Position numbers and translations under genes: made by a program
DNA from: Bacteroidales bacterium
Lineage (GTDB): Bacteria; Bacteroidota; Bacteroidia; Bacteroidales; P3
Direction of reading: 5' to 3'
Assembly: GCA_024681475.1 (NCBI GenBank)
Contig: JAILAT010000006.1
Coordinates: 1 to 60,549, forward strand
Length of the DNA: 60,549 nt
In this document: positions 8,961 through 15,809 of the stretch, one piece after another
Position numbering within the stretch: the stretch's first letter is position 1
Layout of the letters: each line of letters starts with the position of its first letter
The notes under the pieces: model-generated
Databases searched by the model: none
What the model saw: the letters and a program-made list of their open reading frames with translations, nothing else
Told to the model about the DNA's origin: nothing

Positions 8961-9845
8961 TTATGAACAAATGGCGTAAATCACCACTGCTAGGATGATT
9001 AATATTATCAGGCATCCACAACCAGTCTTCAGGTCGCTGGAGCTGCTTTCCGACTCTTTGTCATTATTGTCGTCCGTTGTAGACTCTTGGGTGGTTATTT
9101 CGTTGGAGTCTTCCTCCACCATAGTGACTACATCGTTTGTTTCGGGCGTGTAATTATTTCCATTGGAATCGGTATTCTCATAAACCACATTGACTTCCTC
9201 AATCTCAGAAGACTCATCCTCGTCTTCCTCGTGTGCTTCTTCTTCGTAAGGTTCAGGCTCAGCCATAGGAATGGTGCTCAGCAGTCTCTCCAGTTCTTGC
9301 TGATTACTGATCTTCACTTTGTAGCCGCTTTGTGGGCTATAGTTGCTTATGATGCTGGCTAGCTCCAATTGATTGAGTATCACATCGGCCTGTCGTTCCG
9401 AGATGCGCAATTTGCGGATTATCAAGCTTTCACTACAAAATTGAGCATTTACCACAATGCGTGCCGCATCGAAGAAATAGGGGTCTAGAGGTCCTCCAAA
9501 GTCAATGTTTTCTAGGCTTTCGGGTATTATGTTTGTTGTTGTGTTTCTTTTGGATTGACCATACTGCATTTGCCGACCTCCGACATGCTGAGAGGGTGAT
9601 TGATGGATGCCACGCTCGCGACTCGATATATTGGTGCGCAAGTTGGCAATCTCCTCTTTAAGGGCTTCCATCTCCTGCTTTAGCATTGTGTTCTGCTCCT
9701 GCAACTTCTGGTCTTCTTTGGGAATATGGAATGTGATGCGCTCTTCACACAAGGGACAGCGCTTGACGACGGTTTCGCCAGGCTTATATTCAGCTTCGTT
9801 GATCTCTACCAGTGTCTTGCACCTGGGACAACTCTTTTTTATCAT
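8961..9845 (-). CDS. Zinc-ribbon, tail-anchored protein with FtsK-gamma-like winged helix
   Basis: A 294-residue protein. A zinc ribbon (C6, C9, C30, C33) is followed by a coiled coil (~43-75). Residues ~119-180, with DPYFFDAARIVV and RISERQADVILNQLE, look like the FtsK gamma winged-helix DNA-binding domain. A long acidic, serine- and threonine-rich region (~193-270) then leads to a C-terminal membrane helix (~275-293), so it is tail-anchored with everything else in the cytoplasm. In FtsK this domain reads KOPS sites; here there is no motor domain. The gene lies 39 bp after its upstream neighbour and 9 bp before the next. I infer DNA or partner binding at the membrane. Confidence 0.8.
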   Translation of the reverse strand: MIKKSCPRCKTLVEINEAEYKPGETVVKRCPLCEERITFHIPKEDQKLQEQNTMLKQEMEALKEEIANLRTNISSRERGIHQSPSQHVGGRQMQYGQSKRNTTTNIIPESLENIDFGGPLDPYFFDAARIVVNAQFCSESLIIRKLRISERQADVILNQLELASIISNYSPQSGYKVKISNQQELERLLSTIPMAEPEPYEEEAHEEDEDESSEIEEVNVVYENTDSNGNNYTPETNDVVTMVEEDSNEITTQESTTDDNNDKESESSSSDLKTGCGCLIILIILAVVIYAICS

Positions 9846-9884
9846 TGCGCTACTGTTTGATATTCAATAATTAGTCGTTACTAT

Positions 9885-10592
9885 CTATTTAAGTATTACC
9901 TCCGCATTCTGCACGATGTGCCATGCCAACCCTTGTCGTTCTATCTTTCCGCGCTTAGTGGTAACCACTGCACTGAAGTTGTCGTTGCTGTTGTCCATGA
10001 TGTTGCATGCACATTCGATGAAGTCAGTCGTCGACGAGCGGGCGTAGTTGATGGTTGTGGCATTAGAGATAAATTCAAATTCACCACCGTTGTCGCCATG
10101 CAGTTCCAGTTTGTAAAACGATTTGTTGTTTGCTTGTGGCTGTGCATCGGTGAACAGGTCATCTTGAGGAAGCCCAGCATAAAGTGTTTTTGTTACAATG
10201 TTTTGAGGCTCTGCGGATACAGGCGCCTTTCGCACTGGTGGGGCAGGTGGTGCATTTCTCTGCATGGGTCGTGGCGTGGGACGGTAGTTTGGGCTCTGGT
10301 GTGTGACATCATAACTTACTGGCTCTGCCATAGGCTTTTGAGCCATGGACTGTTTTGTCTCTTGTCTTTGGCTTCTCAGCGTGTCCAGTTCTTCGCGCAT
10401 CTGCTCTATCTGTGCTTTCATCGTCTCCACATCTACCACCAGCTGTTTCACCAGCTGACTCTCTTCGCTGGGTACATGGAATTGGATGACCGTGTCGCAC
10501 AGCGTGCATTTCTCTTCGGCTATTGAGTCGGGTTGATATCGGCGCTCGTCAATATCTATCATCGTTTGGCATCTGGGACACTTTACTTTCAT
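9885..10592 (-). CDS. Soluble zinc-ribbon / coiled-coil / GEFEFIS-module protein
   Basis: A 235-residue protein with no membrane segment. It has a zinc ribbon (C5, C8, C29, C32), a coiled coil (~42-82), a Pro-rich linker and a C-terminal module at ~135-235 that runs from TLYAGLPQDDLFTDA through GGEFEFISNATTINYARSST to AWHIVQNAEV. This is the shortest complete architecture in the block, joining both shared modules in one cytoplasmic chain. Its ATG overlaps the stop of the upstream transpeptidase-like gene by 4 bp (ATGA), so the two are translationally coupled. The module matches no family I can name. Confidence 0.85.
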   Translation of the reverse strand: MKVKCPRCQTMIDIDERRYQPDSIAEEKCTLCDTVIQFHVPSEESQLVKQLVVDVETMKAQIEQMREELDTLRSQRQETKQSMAQKPMAEPVSYDVTHQSPNYRPTPRPMQRNAPPAPPVRKAPVSAEPQNIVTKTLYAGLPQDDLFTDAQPQANNKSFYKLELHGDNGGEFEFISNATTINYARSSTTDFIECACNIMDNSNDNFSAVVTTKRGKIERQGLAWHIVQNAEVILK

Positions 10593-11443
10593 ATTGTTTC
10601 GGCTTTATGGTTGATACTCAGATTTGTATATTCTTTGGTGGATGGAATGTCGAACAGGTGTGTGCTGTCATTGCGTGTGCCCATGATGATGAGGGGATGC
10701 TGCGCCGAGTCGAGCCAGTCCAACACTTTGATAACATTCTCTTTGTCCGTTGCCACACAACCCAGTGTGTTCTTGCTGCCCGAACCCCAGCAATGGAAAA
10801 AGATGGCGCTGCCTTCGCCTGGTTTGCATTCGGTGTTGTAGTCTATCACAAATGCGTAGTCATACACTGCGCTGCCGCTGCGATAGAGTTTCTCTCCTTT
10901 GTGAACCGATTGTCCGTCAGGTTCATAGGGCTTGTTGTACAGCGAGTCGCCTAGGTCGTCCACCCACACGGTCTGCGGCGTTACTGTTATCCGCTGCAGT
11001 TTGGCCGCATGGTCGTTTTTTTTACAGAAGTATTGATGAATACTGAACAGACCCGTCGGAGTTTTGCGGTCTCCTTCTCGCTTATGGCCATAGCGGGCAA
11101 AACCATTGTAGCCCAGCCCCACAGCGACGGAATCCAACTCATTGACAACCATCCATCCAGAGTCAGTCCTTTCGTAGGCGGTGAGCAGGGCTGTCGTGGC
11201 ATGGGCATCCTCGTTCCAGACCATCAGTAGCTGGCCGCAAGAGTCCATAGCAGGGCTGTACATTGCTGCCAGGTCGTCCACCAGCGTTGCATGGTAGGGC
11301 AAGTCGTTTGATGTTGTCACAGACTCTTCGATTGTCATTGCTGGACCATGGCCTCGCAGGCTCAGAGAACCTACAGCCAGCAGCAGAGCGGCTAGCAGAA
11401 AAGTACCGTCGATGATTATATCTTTTTTCTTCATGGTCATCAT
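10589..11443 (-). CDS. YkuD-like L,D-transpeptidase family protein (second copy)
   Basis: About 284 residues with an N-terminal signal/anchor (KKKDIIIDGTFLLAALLLAV). It has the divergent YkuD layout: GDRKTPTGLFSIHQYF near 125-139, YDYAFVIDYN near 194-203, then FFHCWGSGSKNTLGC with H217 and nucleophile C229. It is larger than the copy at 7139-7750 and belongs to the subgroup with an HCWG motif. The start at 11443 (or the codon at 11434) is preferred over an in-frame ATG at 11482, because the latter lies inside the upstream gene and adds a cysteine-rich stretch before the signal. The upstream gene stops 2 bp before it. Periplasmic location is inferred. Confidence 0.82.
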   Translation of the reverse strand: MMTMKKKDIIIDGTFLLAALLLAVGSLSLRGHGPAMTIEESVTTSNDLPYHATLVDDLAAMYSPAMDSCGQLLMVWNEDAHATTALLTAYERTDSGWMVVNELDSVAVGLGYNGFARYGHKREGDRKTPTGLFSIHQYFCKKNDHAAKLQRITVTPQTVWVDDLGDSLYNKPYEPDGQSVHKGEKLYRSGSAVYDYAFVIDYNTECKPGEGSAIFFHCWGSGSKNTLGCVATDKENVIKVLDWLDSAQHPLIIMGTRNDSTHLFDIPSTKEYTNLSINHKAETI

Positions 11444-11444
11444 A

Positions 11445-12704
11445 CTAATACACATCAAGCACCAATCGCACCGCAAAGCCATAATGCCGCTGGCTGTCGT
11501 CGTTGGCGGTTAGCTGGGTTCCATCGAAATCAAGGTTGTAAGCACGATCGTCGCCCTTGGGTGTTGAGCTCCAATAGTCACCGTCGGTGCCGTATTTGTC
11601 AACAGTGTAGCCATTGCGCTTTCCCGATGTGGGTAGGAATATCGCTCCGGCTCTTTCCATCATTTCCCAATCCCTACTGTCGTAATAGTTGCTGCCGTAG
11701 CTCCTTCCTGCAGTGTACGACACTCCTGACGGCTGCTCGAAATCGTCAGGAAGCACCACAACACCTTGCACACCGCAAACTGTGGCGTAGGCATACAACT
11801 GGCTGGCGTTGTGTCGTCCCGTGAACAGATACAGCCATTCGCTCATCGATGGAGTCCTCCAATTGCCCAGATTACAATAATCGCCCCAGTCGTTGAAACT
11901 GATGAATTCTGAATTGACGACGGCAAAATTGGCTGGGATATTGCCTGTTCCCCATGCAAATTGATCTAGCCATCCATTGTAGCTGTAACTAATATTCTCA
12001 TTTCCGGCCCCGATATAGTCATATTGGTGAGGGGCAAAACGCCATTTCTGGTCGCTGGGATTGTACTGTAGGTTGCCAGGAGCGAAATGCACTTTCTTTC
12101 CCGACCCAACAGAGAATTCATCGTGTCTTGTCATGGCTTCAGTGTACATTGTCTCCTCTTCAGCGATATATTCAGTAGCAGTAGTGTCATTGTCATTGTT
12201 GTGACTGCCAAACAGCGCAAACAGCGCAATCAGTATCACGGCAAGAAATACTAAGCTTCCTGCCACAAGGCCAATAATCAGTCCCTTATGGCTCTTTTTC
12301 TTTATGGGTATCGGCGTTACAGGCTTTCGCTCGTTGCTACCGGCAGCCACAGGCCGCTGCCGACTGGTCGTGTTTATTCTTTCCCCATTCTGTTCAGTCT
12401 GCACCCTTTGTCCACTCTGCCTAATCTGTCCTTCCTGTGTGGCGTTACCGGCTGTTTGTGTGGCTCCTCCAGCAGCACCCTTGCCCGCTTGTCCAGCTAT
12501 CACCTGGTTCATCTGCTCTTTCAGCGCCTCCAGTTCCTTGCGTAGCGCAGCGTTTTCCTTCGACTCCTCCTCTTTACGGCTAGGAATGGCAAAACTAACC
12601 TTATTGTCGCAAAGAGGACATTGCTTCTCCACAATGCTCCCAGGCTCATACTCTTTCTCGTTAATCTCTATGATTGTCTTACACTTCGGGCAACTCTGTT
12701 TCAT
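11445..12704 (-). CDS. Zinc-ribbon / single-TM protein with periplasmic FISUMP-like domain
   Basis: A 419-residue protein with a zinc ribbon (C5, C8, C29, C32), a coiled coil (~44-70), a Gly/Gln/Thr-rich linker ending in TPIPIKKK, a membrane helix (~140-166) and a periplasmic C-terminal domain (~195-419). The latter, with KKVHFAPGNLQYN, WRFAPHQYDYIG, WGTGNIPANF, WRTPSMSEWLYLF and YWSSTPKGDDRAYNLDF, resembles the Fibrobacter succinogenes major paralogous/DUF1566 family that is common in secreted Bacteroidota proteins and probably adopts a C-type-lectin-like fold. The first 75 bp are identical to those of the gene at 12810-13925. A ligand-sensing role is inferred. Confidence 0.82.
   Translation of the reverse strand: MKQSCPKCKTIIEINEKEYEPGSIVEKQCPLCDNKVSFAIPSRKEEESKENAALRKELEALKEQMNQVIAGQAGKGAAGGATQTAGNATQEGQIRQSGQRVQTEQNGERINTTSRQRPVAAGSNERKPVTPIPIKKKSHKGLIIGLVAGSLVFLAVILIALFALFGSHNNDNDTTATEYIAEEETMYTEAMTRHDEFSVGSGKKVHFAPGNLQYNPSDQKWRFAPHQYDYIGAGNENISYSYNGWLDQFAWGTGNIPANFAVVNSEFISFNDWGDYCNLGNWRTPSMSEWLYLFTGRHNASQLYAYATVCGVQGVVVLPDDFEQPSGVSYTAGRSYGSNYYDSRDWEMMERAGAIFLPTSGKRNGYTVDKYGTDGDYWSSTPKGDDRAYNLDFDGTQLTANDDSQRHYGFAVRLVLDVY
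12630..12704 (-). repeat. 75-bp identical repeat, copy 1
   Basis: This stretch, the start of a zinc-ribbon gene from its ATG, is identical base for base to 13851-13925. It encodes the first 25 residues, from MKQSCPKC to PGSIV. Confidence 0.95.
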
Positions 12705-12763
12705 GATAGTTCCATTTGTGATTGATGGTATCCTCTATAATATATTACTAGTGTCCTCGCTAA

Positions 12764-12779
12764 AACCCCGTTAGGGGAT
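12764..12779. terminator. Small intercistronic hairpin
   Basis: CCCC (12766-12769) and GGGG (12774-12777) pair around a GTTA loop, with A/T pairs outside. It lies between two zinc-ribbon genes. It is too small to be a firm terminator call. Confidence 0.3.
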
Positions 12780-12809
12780 TTCTTTTATCCTAAATTAGTG
12801 TTAGTCCTA

Positions 12810-13925
12810 TTATTTTGTAAATTTTACCTCTGCTTTTTCTATAATTATCCAGTCATTTCCAGCTCTTATGACTATTCCCTTACGAGTGGTGATTACATTG
12901 CTGAATCCGTTGGTTTTCTCCACGATTTTGCAAGCACGTTCGATTTGTAGGGTCGTTGACTTGGCCAAATTGATGGTCTTGGGATTGGAAATAAACTCAA
13001 ATTCGCCTCTGATTGAATTCTGCAACTCAATTTTGAAAAACGAATTGTTTTTGAGGATGGGGCTGGGAATGATAAACCTGTTTCCAAATGGAAGTCCGGC
13101 ATAGCGCACATTCGAGACCGAATCGTTAGATTTGCTAGACTCGCTCTGTTGGAGGTTGGGTGAAGCAACTTGTTTTGTATTTCTTTTCGAGACTGAATCG
13201 TTAACTATGCTAGACTTGCTTTGTTGAAGGCTGGGTAATGCATCTTGTTTCGTCTTTCTTTGCAACTCAATGTTTTTCAGCTCTATGATTTCGTTCTTTA
13301 TCTTTCTCTGTCTATGGATGCTGACTACAACGATAATAATGCCAACAATAAGCAATAGCCATAAAGGCCAATAGAATCGCCAATAGAATAATCCAACATC
13401 AAAAACAAAATATAAATTGAGAATTTTAAATAAGGATAATAATATTATCACGAATCCTAATAATAGAAAAGATATTATTGCTCTTCGTTCCCTTATTAAA
13501 AAATGATCAAGCTTTGTTTTGTATACAGAACGACAATCATTCATTCCTTTGGTGTCGTTTTGATCGGGATTGCATGCCGTGTTTTCTTTCCTTTCGTGGG
13601 ATTGATTGTTGCTCTTTTGCGAATTATTGTTAGTGATTTGAGAGGCAATTAAGGAAGATTGCTTTTTTATTAATCCAAGTGTCTCGGACAGTGTCTCTTC
13701 TAACTTCTTGTTACTGGCCTGCACTTCACCGAGTTGCTTTTTGATGTCTTCCAATTCTTTTCCCTGTTTGGCGAATGCGGCAGCATCTATAGGGTCATTT
13801 CCTCCTATCGTAAAAGAAACACTGGAACTGCAAAGTGGACACAATTTTTTCACAATGCTCCCAGGCTCATACTCTTTCTCGTTAATCTCTATGATTGTCT
13901 TACACTTCGGGCAACTCTGTTTCAT
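12810..13925 (-). CDS. Zinc-ribbon / two-TM / GEFEFIS-module protein
   Basis: A 371-residue protein. It has a zinc ribbon (C5, C8, C29, C32), a coiled coil (~48-95), an Asn/Ser-rich linker, two membrane helices (~148-173 and ~180-203), a second short coiled coil, a tandem 25-residue repeat (~223-272, TKQDALPSLQQSKSS and TKQVASPNLQQSESS), and the C-terminal GEFEFIS module (~272-371, ending NDWIIIEKAEVKF). Because the two helices bring the chain back, zinc ribbon and module both lie in the cytoplasm, as in the soluble relative at 9885-10592. Base composition is more AT-rich in the middle than in neighbouring genes. The function is unknown. Confidence 0.85.
   Translation of the reverse strand: MKQSCPKCKTIIEINEKEYEPGSIVKKLCPLCSSSVSFTIGGNDPIDAAAFAKQGKELEDIKKQLGEVQASNKKLEETLSETLGLIKKQSSLIASQITNNNSQKSNNQSHERKENTACNPDQNDTKGMNDCRSVYKTKLDHFLIRERRAIISFLLLGFVIILLSLFKILNLYFVFDVGLFYWRFYWPLWLLLIVGIIIVVVSIHRQRKIKNEIIELKNIELQRKTKQDALPSLQQSKSSIVNDSVSKRNTKQVASPNLQQSESSKSNDSVSNVRYAGLPFGNRFIIPSPILKNNSFFKIELQNSIRGEFEFISNPKTINLAKSTTLQIERACKIVEKTNGFSNVITTRKGIVIRAGNDWIIIEKAEVKFTK
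13111..13260 (-). repeat. Two tandem 75-bp coding repeats
   Basis: Units 13111-13185 and 13186-13260 are direct repeats starting TTCGAGACCG and TTCGAGACTG. They encode the 25-residue linker repeat just before the C-terminal module, so linker length can change by slippage without breaking the frame. Confidence 0.85.
13851..13925 (-). repeat. 75-bp identical repeat, copy 2
   Basis: Identical to 12630-12704; see that entry. Similarity drops sharply right after the repeat (PGSIVEKQ against PGSIVKKL and onward). Confidence 0.95.
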
Positions 13926-13957
13926 TATCTTCAGTATTTCTTATACAATTCAAAAGA

Positions 13958-13986
13958 GAGGGGCACCGTTTTCTCTTGCGCCCCTC
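13958..13986 (-). terminator. Hairpin after the aspartic protease gene
   Basis: A 7-bp GC-rich stem (13980-13986 with 13958-13964) with a 15-nt loop is followed on the minus strand by TCTTTT. It may partly terminate or stabilise the upstream message. Confidence 0.45.
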
Positions 13987-13992
13987 GTCTCT

Positions 13993-14619
13993 TCATTCTA
14001 TGATTAGCAGGTTGTTCTGGTAGTCTATCGACACTCGGTTGAACTGGCTCAATGCCGATTGTCCCAACAGCAGCGGTGCCACTTGGTTGTCCACAATCGA
14101 GGCCTCGACATTCTCCAGGACCAAGTCCCCAATCTCTACTTTTTTCAATCGCACCATGAGCGATTCTGTAGCGTCGCCTTGTGCATCATACACGAGTTCG
14201 GTTCCTATCAGATCATCTTCTGTAATTGTGCCTTGTTTGATAAGAAACATGGCCTCGGTGGCCGACAACGAGATGATGGAGGCTCCGGTGTCGTAGATGA
14301 ACTTCATGGGCACATCGTTGATTTTTACCGTTAGGTAATACACCCCATCTTCTTTGGTTAGAGGAACAGTGGTGGCACCATGGCTTCTTCTATGACTGCG
14401 TGTGGTTTCATTGTTGCGCGATTGGTTGTTGCGTGAACGGTCGCGCAAAGTTTCGTAGTCATCACTGCTGTTGTCATAGTATGTTTCATCGTCATAATTA
14501 TTGTAATCGTCCCTCGTATGTCTGTCGTGTCGTGTTGGAGTAAAACACGATGCCATCAATACCACAGCCATTAAGTTAACTGCTACGAATTTCACCTTTT
14601 TTGTTGTCTTTACAGCCAT
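13993..14619 (-). CDS. Lipoprotein with retropepsin-like aspartic protease domain
   Basis: A 208-residue protein. A signal peptide ends in a lipobox (LMAS before C25), followed by a low-complexity D/N/R/S-rich tether (~30-85) and a clan AA aspartic protease domain (~88-208). The catalytic motif is D110-T-G-A-S in FIYDTGASIISLSA, and the LLLGQSALSQFNRVSIDY segment matches the C-terminal hydrophobic part of the retropepsin-like bacterial families (compare TIGR02281). One motif per chain means it would work as a dimer. Location would be the periplasmic or outer-membrane lipoprotein pool. Proteolysis of block partners is possible but not shown. Confidence 0.87.
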   Translation of the reverse strand: MAVKTTKKVKFVAVNLMAVVLMASCFTPTRHDRHTRDDYNNYDDETYYDNSSDDYETLRDRSRNNQSRNNETTRSHRRSHGATTVPLTKEDGVYYLTVKINDVPMKFIYDTGASIISLSATEAMFLIKQGTITEDDLIGTELVYDAQGDATESLMVRLKKVEIGDLVLENVEASIVDNQVAPLLLGQSALSQFNRVSIDYQNNLLIIE

Positions 14620-14679
14620 TTTTTATGCCTTCCTTTTTTTGTGTGATTATCTCCTTTTAGGTGATTGTAGAATAACAAG

Positions 14680-14705
14680 GTTGGGGGTGTTTATGCACCC
14701 CCAAC
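14680..14705 (-). terminator. G/C hairpin after the GEFEFIS gene at 14724-15809
   Basis: A perfect 10-bp stem (GTTGGGGGTG with CACCCCCAAC) and a 6-nt loop lie 19 bp past the stop. It has no T tract. The same stem follows the next gene upstream (15717-15747), showing that the 3' end and hairpin were copied together. Confidence 0.65.
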
Positions 14706-14723
14706 GCATTGTCTTCATAAAAA

Positions 14724-15809
14724 TCAGCAAACACGGACCTCGGCTTTTTGTATGATTTTCCAGTCGTTGCCTGATTTTTCTACTTTACCCTTGCGGGTGG
14801 TTATTACATTGCTGAATCCTCCGGCGTTGTCAACGATGTTGCAAGCACACTCGATGAATTCTGTCGTCGATGATTTCGCATAGCGCAGCGTTGTTTCATT
14901 TGAGATGAATGAAAACTCGCCAGTTGTACCAATGGCCTCAATGAAATAGAATGCTTTGCCTGCATTTTTTGTGACAGCATCGCTGAAGATCCCTTCGTGC
15001 GGTATACCAGCAAACAATATTGTCGCCTCGTGTTCGGCTTTGTATTGTGGCACCTCTTTCGGATCGTTGATTATTGGAGTCTGCGTCTCTTGGCTATCCT
15101 CCTGCACGGTTTCTCCTTGCGCTATTTCGTCTCGTGCAGGTTCCTCAATCGTCTGAATTCTCGTCTCGGCAACTGCTACTTTTTGATTAACAGGTTTATC
15201 TGTTTTTGGGGCACTATTTTTCTTATTACTGTTCAGTAGCTTTTCCTGCTCTTTGCGGCGCTTCTTTTCATCCACTTTGCCTCGCACAAAATATCCTGTA
15301 AAGAATCCAACCACAAGAGCCAGAATCAATAGGATGATTACAACAAGAATCGAGACGAAGCCAATTGCTCCCATCCAGGGAGCATAATTTTGTATGGAAG
15401 TGTCAATTACCCTCTTGGAAGCAAAGTCTTCATCGACCATGATGTCGTTGGTATTCTCTTCCTGAAAGACCTCTAAGTCCGAACAGCAGGACTTGTTTCC
15501 ATATTGTTCATTGCATTCCTCCCAATCTTTGATATATTCTATTAATGACTTATAATCACGCTCTAACCATTCTACTTTTTCATTATCATTTAAAGAATAA
15601 GAATACCACCGGTAATCAGAATATTTATCCTCTGCGTATTTGGAGATGCTATGTGGATCATTATAATATTCTGAGTAGGTGTAATAATTATCATATTCTG
15701 TGGTTATGGCATAACAATGTTGGGGGTGAAACATGCACCCCCAACATATTGTCGCTGTCAATATACTAGCTAAGGCGTACCTCAGCTTTTTGTACGATTT
15801 TCCAGTCAT
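14724..15809 (-). CDS. Signal peptide / single-TM / cytoplasmic GEFEFIS-module protein
   Basis: 361 residues from the ATG at 15809. The N-terminus (KKLRYALASILTATICWG) reads as a signal peptide, then comes a Tyr/Asp/Glu-rich periplasmic part (~35-143) with CC at 108-109, a membrane helix (~145-175), a Lys-rich segment, a linker and the GEFEFIS module (~262-361, here GEFSFIS). This start overlaps the preceding gene by 44 bp in another frame and crosses the hairpin at 15717-15747; the next ATG (15734) sits in the hairpin loop. I prefer the long form because it gives the same topology as the gene at 15766-17019. The start remains uncertain. The function is unknown. Confidence 0.72.
   Translation of the reverse strand: MTGKSYKKLRYALASILTATICWGCMFHPQHCYAITTEYDNYYTYSEYYNDPHSISKYAEDKYSDYRWYSYSLNDNEKVEWLERDYKSLIEYIKDWEECNEQYGNKSCCSDLEVFQEENTNDIMVDEDFASKRVIDTSIQNYAPWMGAIGFVSILVVIILLILALVVGFFTGYFVRGKVDEKKRRKEQEKLLNSNKKNSAPKTDKPVNQKVAVAETRIQTIEEPARDEIAQGETVQEDSQETQTPIINDPKEVPQYKAEHEATILFAGIPHEGIFSDAVTKNAGKAFYFIEAIGTTGEFSFISNETTLRYAKSSTTEFIECACNIVDNAGGFSNVITTRKGKVEKSGNDWKIIQKAEVRVC
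14770..14819 (-). repeat. 50-bp identical repeat inside GEFEFIS module, copy 1
   Basis: These 50 bp are identical to 15812-15861, and after one mismatch 23 more bases are identical. They encode the NAGGFSNVITTRKGKVEKSG part of the module. Confidence 0.93.
15717..15747 (-). terminator. G/C hairpin after the GEFEFIS gene at 15766-17019
   Basis: A perfect 12-bp stem (15717-15728 with 15736-15747) and a 7-nt loop lie 18 bp after the stop. It lies inside the 5' end of the next open frame, whose alternative ATG is in the loop. It is a near copy of the hairpin at 14680-14705. Confidence 0.65.

Noticed and set aside
10589-11482. Longer start (11482) for the second transpeptidase-like gene
   Set aside because: The extra 13 residues are coded inside the upstream gene and precede a normal signal/anchor start.
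11445-12704. Diversity-generating retroelement target (C-type-lectin-like domain)
   Set aside because: No reverse transcriptase, template repeat or adenine-rich variable tract is seen nearby.
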